Origin: Diogma glabrata
Lineage: Eukaryota; Arthropoda; Insecta; Diptera; Cylindrotomidae
Direction: 5' to 3'
Length of the DNA stretch: 64,000 nucleotides
Assembly: GCA_963693315.1 (NCBI GenBank)
Contig: OY856186.1
Location: 458,230,192 to 458,294,191 of the forward strand
The notes below the pieces were generated by a model. That model was given only the letters and a program-made list of their open reading frames with translations, was not told where the DNA came from and did no database searches. Position numbers and translations under genes: made by a program. This document shows positions 61,857-64,000 of the stretch, one piece after another (the first letter of the stretch is position 1; the number at the start of each line of letters is the position of its first letter).

Positions 61857-63023
61857 CACTGAAAGAAAAGTTTATTACCAATGTGGTTGTGAGGATCAAT
61901 AAAAGGTTAGAGTAACAGACTAGCAGTTGTAACAATCAAGATTCGTTTAAAGTAATTGCGATTTGTCCTCTATAACTGAATTTAGTGTTGATAACTCAAA
62001 TTCGGTTACACTAAATGAATAATTCGTTTGTAGATTGCCAAAAATTCTTTGTTTCTGATTTAGTTGTCACAACTACGGCATTAATTTTGAAATTGGTATA
62101 TTCAACAGATTTATTCGGTTGCCACAACTAATATCGTTTTTTTATGATTATTTTATTTTGAGTTTTGTTTAATCTTTCTCTTCTTTAGTTTGAGATGTTA
62201 TCTTTGTTAAAGTAAAAATTCCATTTTGTATTGTGTGTTTATCGTTCTGTTATAGGAATTCTTTGTAAATCGTATTACAAAAAATTGTTTGCTTTTTCGA
62301 GTCAAGTGTGAATTTTTTGTTTAAATTGTTGAACTAGTTTATTTGAGAATACAATATAAATCAGTTTTGATTTATTTGTTGTTAGAGAAAAAAATGAGGT
62401 AAAACTTGTTGTCTGATTAAAAAGTTTTATAATTTATATAAACTAAATAGAAAAAATTTATTTTTCCTGACTTGTTTTTAGTTTTAAGTAATTATGTGTG
62501 GTGGTGGTGAAAAATTATCTATAGTTTAAAATGAGATTTGTGGTGCCCGATGTAAAAAAAAAATTTATTTTATTTCTAAAAAATATCCTATTATTCTCAC
62601 ATGTTTTTTTTAATACATTGAGATGTTGATTATATTTTTAATTAATTAGTTAATCAGAAAAACAAATGTTTGTGCATAAATAAGTGAAAAAAATTTTGAC
62701 GAGCCAAAATAATTGCATTTTTTAAGTTTTATTGAAACTTTTTTGTCTTGTCATCCTATTTTTGACAATAGAAACTCCAAACAAACAGTTGATCGAAATT
62801 AAATTATAAGTAAAGTTATACTATACTAAACTTCAACGAAATATTCTGTTCCAACAACTGTAAAGCATTTTTAGTTCGGTTAAAGCAACTAATTTTTAAA
62901 GTTTTCATACCAATTTATTAACCAATAGAAGCGGGTAGGACAACTGAATTTTGAAGTCAATGTGACACAAATATTCGGTTGGCACAAATTGAGGTTGTGG
63001 TGAACGAATTTTTTCTTTCAGTG
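61857..63023. mobile_element. Non-autonomous element with TA target sites
   Basis: CACTGAAAGAAAA at the left end is matched in inverted orientation at the right end, each flanked by TA (61855-61856, 63024-63025). Size 1167 bp. TTCGGTTGCCACAACTA-like motifs recur inside near both ends (62120, 62975), also in TTCGGTTACACTAA near 61999. This fits a Tc1/mariner-type MITE. Interior non-coding. Confidence 0.65.
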
Positions 63024-63029
63024 TACATT

Positions 63030-63535
63030 ATTTAATTAGGAGCTAAAGTGATACTTTTTGTGTTGAGTCTATAGTTTGACGGCCGACCGCAGGGAGGCCG
63101 TCAATTATAGACGAAACAAAAAAAGTCACTTTAGCTCCGAATTAAATATACTATTTTTTCGGCAAACGTTTAAATTTTTTATAAATATGAAATTAATACA
63201 TCAAACCTTTTATAAATATGAATTTTTATCGTCATAATTACTTCCAAAAAAGAGAAAAAAACATTTAAATTTGTTTGAATAAAATTTTTTTATCAAAGCA
63301 TCCTTTTCAAAATTTCATAATATGAGAATCAACTTATTTTTTGTTGTCATGGTTATACAACATGTTTGAAAAAATAACAAACTAACAAACTAACAAATAA
63401 CAAATGCTACTTTACAGCCTCCGTAATATAAAATAAAAATGGCGTTACTTTTGCTGTCAGGCTAAAAAGTTGGACTTTAGCTAACTCCCTAGCGGCAGTA
63501 AAGTTAAACTTTACAGCCGTTTGCCGAAAATAGAA
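63030..63535 (+). repeat. Dispersed non-coding repeat, copy 2
   Basis: Shares blocks with 45480-46040. It includes a 114-bp hairpin at 63033-63146, with arms from TTAGGAGCTAAAGTG to TTTGACGGCC and an 11-nt loop GACCGCAGGGA. The GACGGCC tip is GC-rich against AT-rich arms. Confidence 0.65.
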
Positions 63536-63539
63536 TTTT

Positions 63540-64000
63540 ATTGATACATTTATTTGGAAAGGATAAAATGTTGAAATTCTAAGATTTAGTTTATTTTGAA
63601 GATAATCTGGTTATATTTATAGCTCTACTATACATTATCCCTACTGCTTTTTAGGGTCTAAAAGTTTGACTTTGGACGACTGATTATTTCTTAACACGAG
63701 AACTTGTATTTGACGAAAAATGTTTTGTTTGCATCGACATCAGTAATTTTGAGTTCGATCTTTGGATGGTCTTACCATCTTGTATCCGGCTGAATTTAAG
63801 ATAAATGGCAATTTTTGGTAACAATCCAAAATAGTAATCATCAATTCCATGTGCCAAATAAAGATAGCTCTACGATATCATATGTGTGGCTCCGACTGAA
63901 ACCAAATCGATCTCAAATTTGACGAAACGTTTCATTATTTGCCACATACCACAAAAACATATATACACGAGTTTTTGGTCTCACATTTAGAAAAACTCGT
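63540..64000. other. Spacer to window end, nothing recognised
   Basis: No gene seen. The last 40 bases hold ACGAGTTTTT and AAAAACTCGT as an inverted pair cut off by the window edge. Confidence 0.4.

Overview
The window looks like a transposon-dense, very AT-rich piece of an animal nuclear genome, most likely an arthropod and probably an insect. The basis is the mix of element types: mariner with TA target sites, hAT, Tigger/pogo, Penelope-like elements with GIY-YIG domains, a jockey/CR1-type LINE and a gypsy-type gag. There are no bacterial operons, ribosome binding sites or phage modules. Almost all long open frames belong to mobile elements. Long (AT)n tracts of about 100-350 bp punctuate the window and often form the edge of an inserted element. 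There is one 200-N scaffold gap (45176-45375).

Layout. 1-7 kb: a composite non-coding repeat (420-2400), AT-rich spacer, one possible host exon (4705-4828, minus) and a TGGC-rich repeat. 7.3-12 kb: two Penelope-like 3' ends on the minus strand, each ending in a hammerhead-like motif next to (AT)n, a rearranged mariner derivative (8724-9359) and a long-arm fold-back element (9681-10440). 12-25 kb: non-coding elements, MITEs and long empty AT-rich stretches. 25-37.2 kb: a giant palindrome in which one jockey/CR1-like LINE lies in two head-to-head-inverted copies (27.0-30.1 kb plus, 32.9-36.0 kb minus) around a core of (AT)n and satellite units, with copies of another repeat family on both sides. 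37.9-41.1 kb: a 3165-bp hAT-like element with an exact 8-bp target duplication, itself carrying a LINE fragment and a fold-back repeat with tRNA-like arms. 41.1-43.6 kb: a strong hammerhead candidate, a long (AT)n tract and a decayed Tigger/pogo element. 44-45.2 kb: a gypsy-type gag pseudogene running into the gap. 46-56 kb: tandem repeats, a near-perfect palindrome and empty AT-rich DNA. 56.9-60.8 kb: a complete-looking 3.94-kb DNA transposon with 0.6-kb terminal inverted repeats, ACA target duplications and an intron-containing transposase-like gene of a family I cannot name. 61-63.5 kb: non-autonomous elements.

The pieces do not form a pathway. The recurring theme is inversion: about ten separate inverted-repeat structures occur in 64 kb, from 90-bp hairpins to a 9-kb palindrome, and many are bounded by (AT)n or TA. 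The best candidates for something undescribed are the 56.9-60.8 kb transposon, the hammerhead-like element at 41132-41175 and the LINE palindrome with its mosaic satellite/(AT)n 3' region. All family names rest on reading motifs by eye. No database search was possible.
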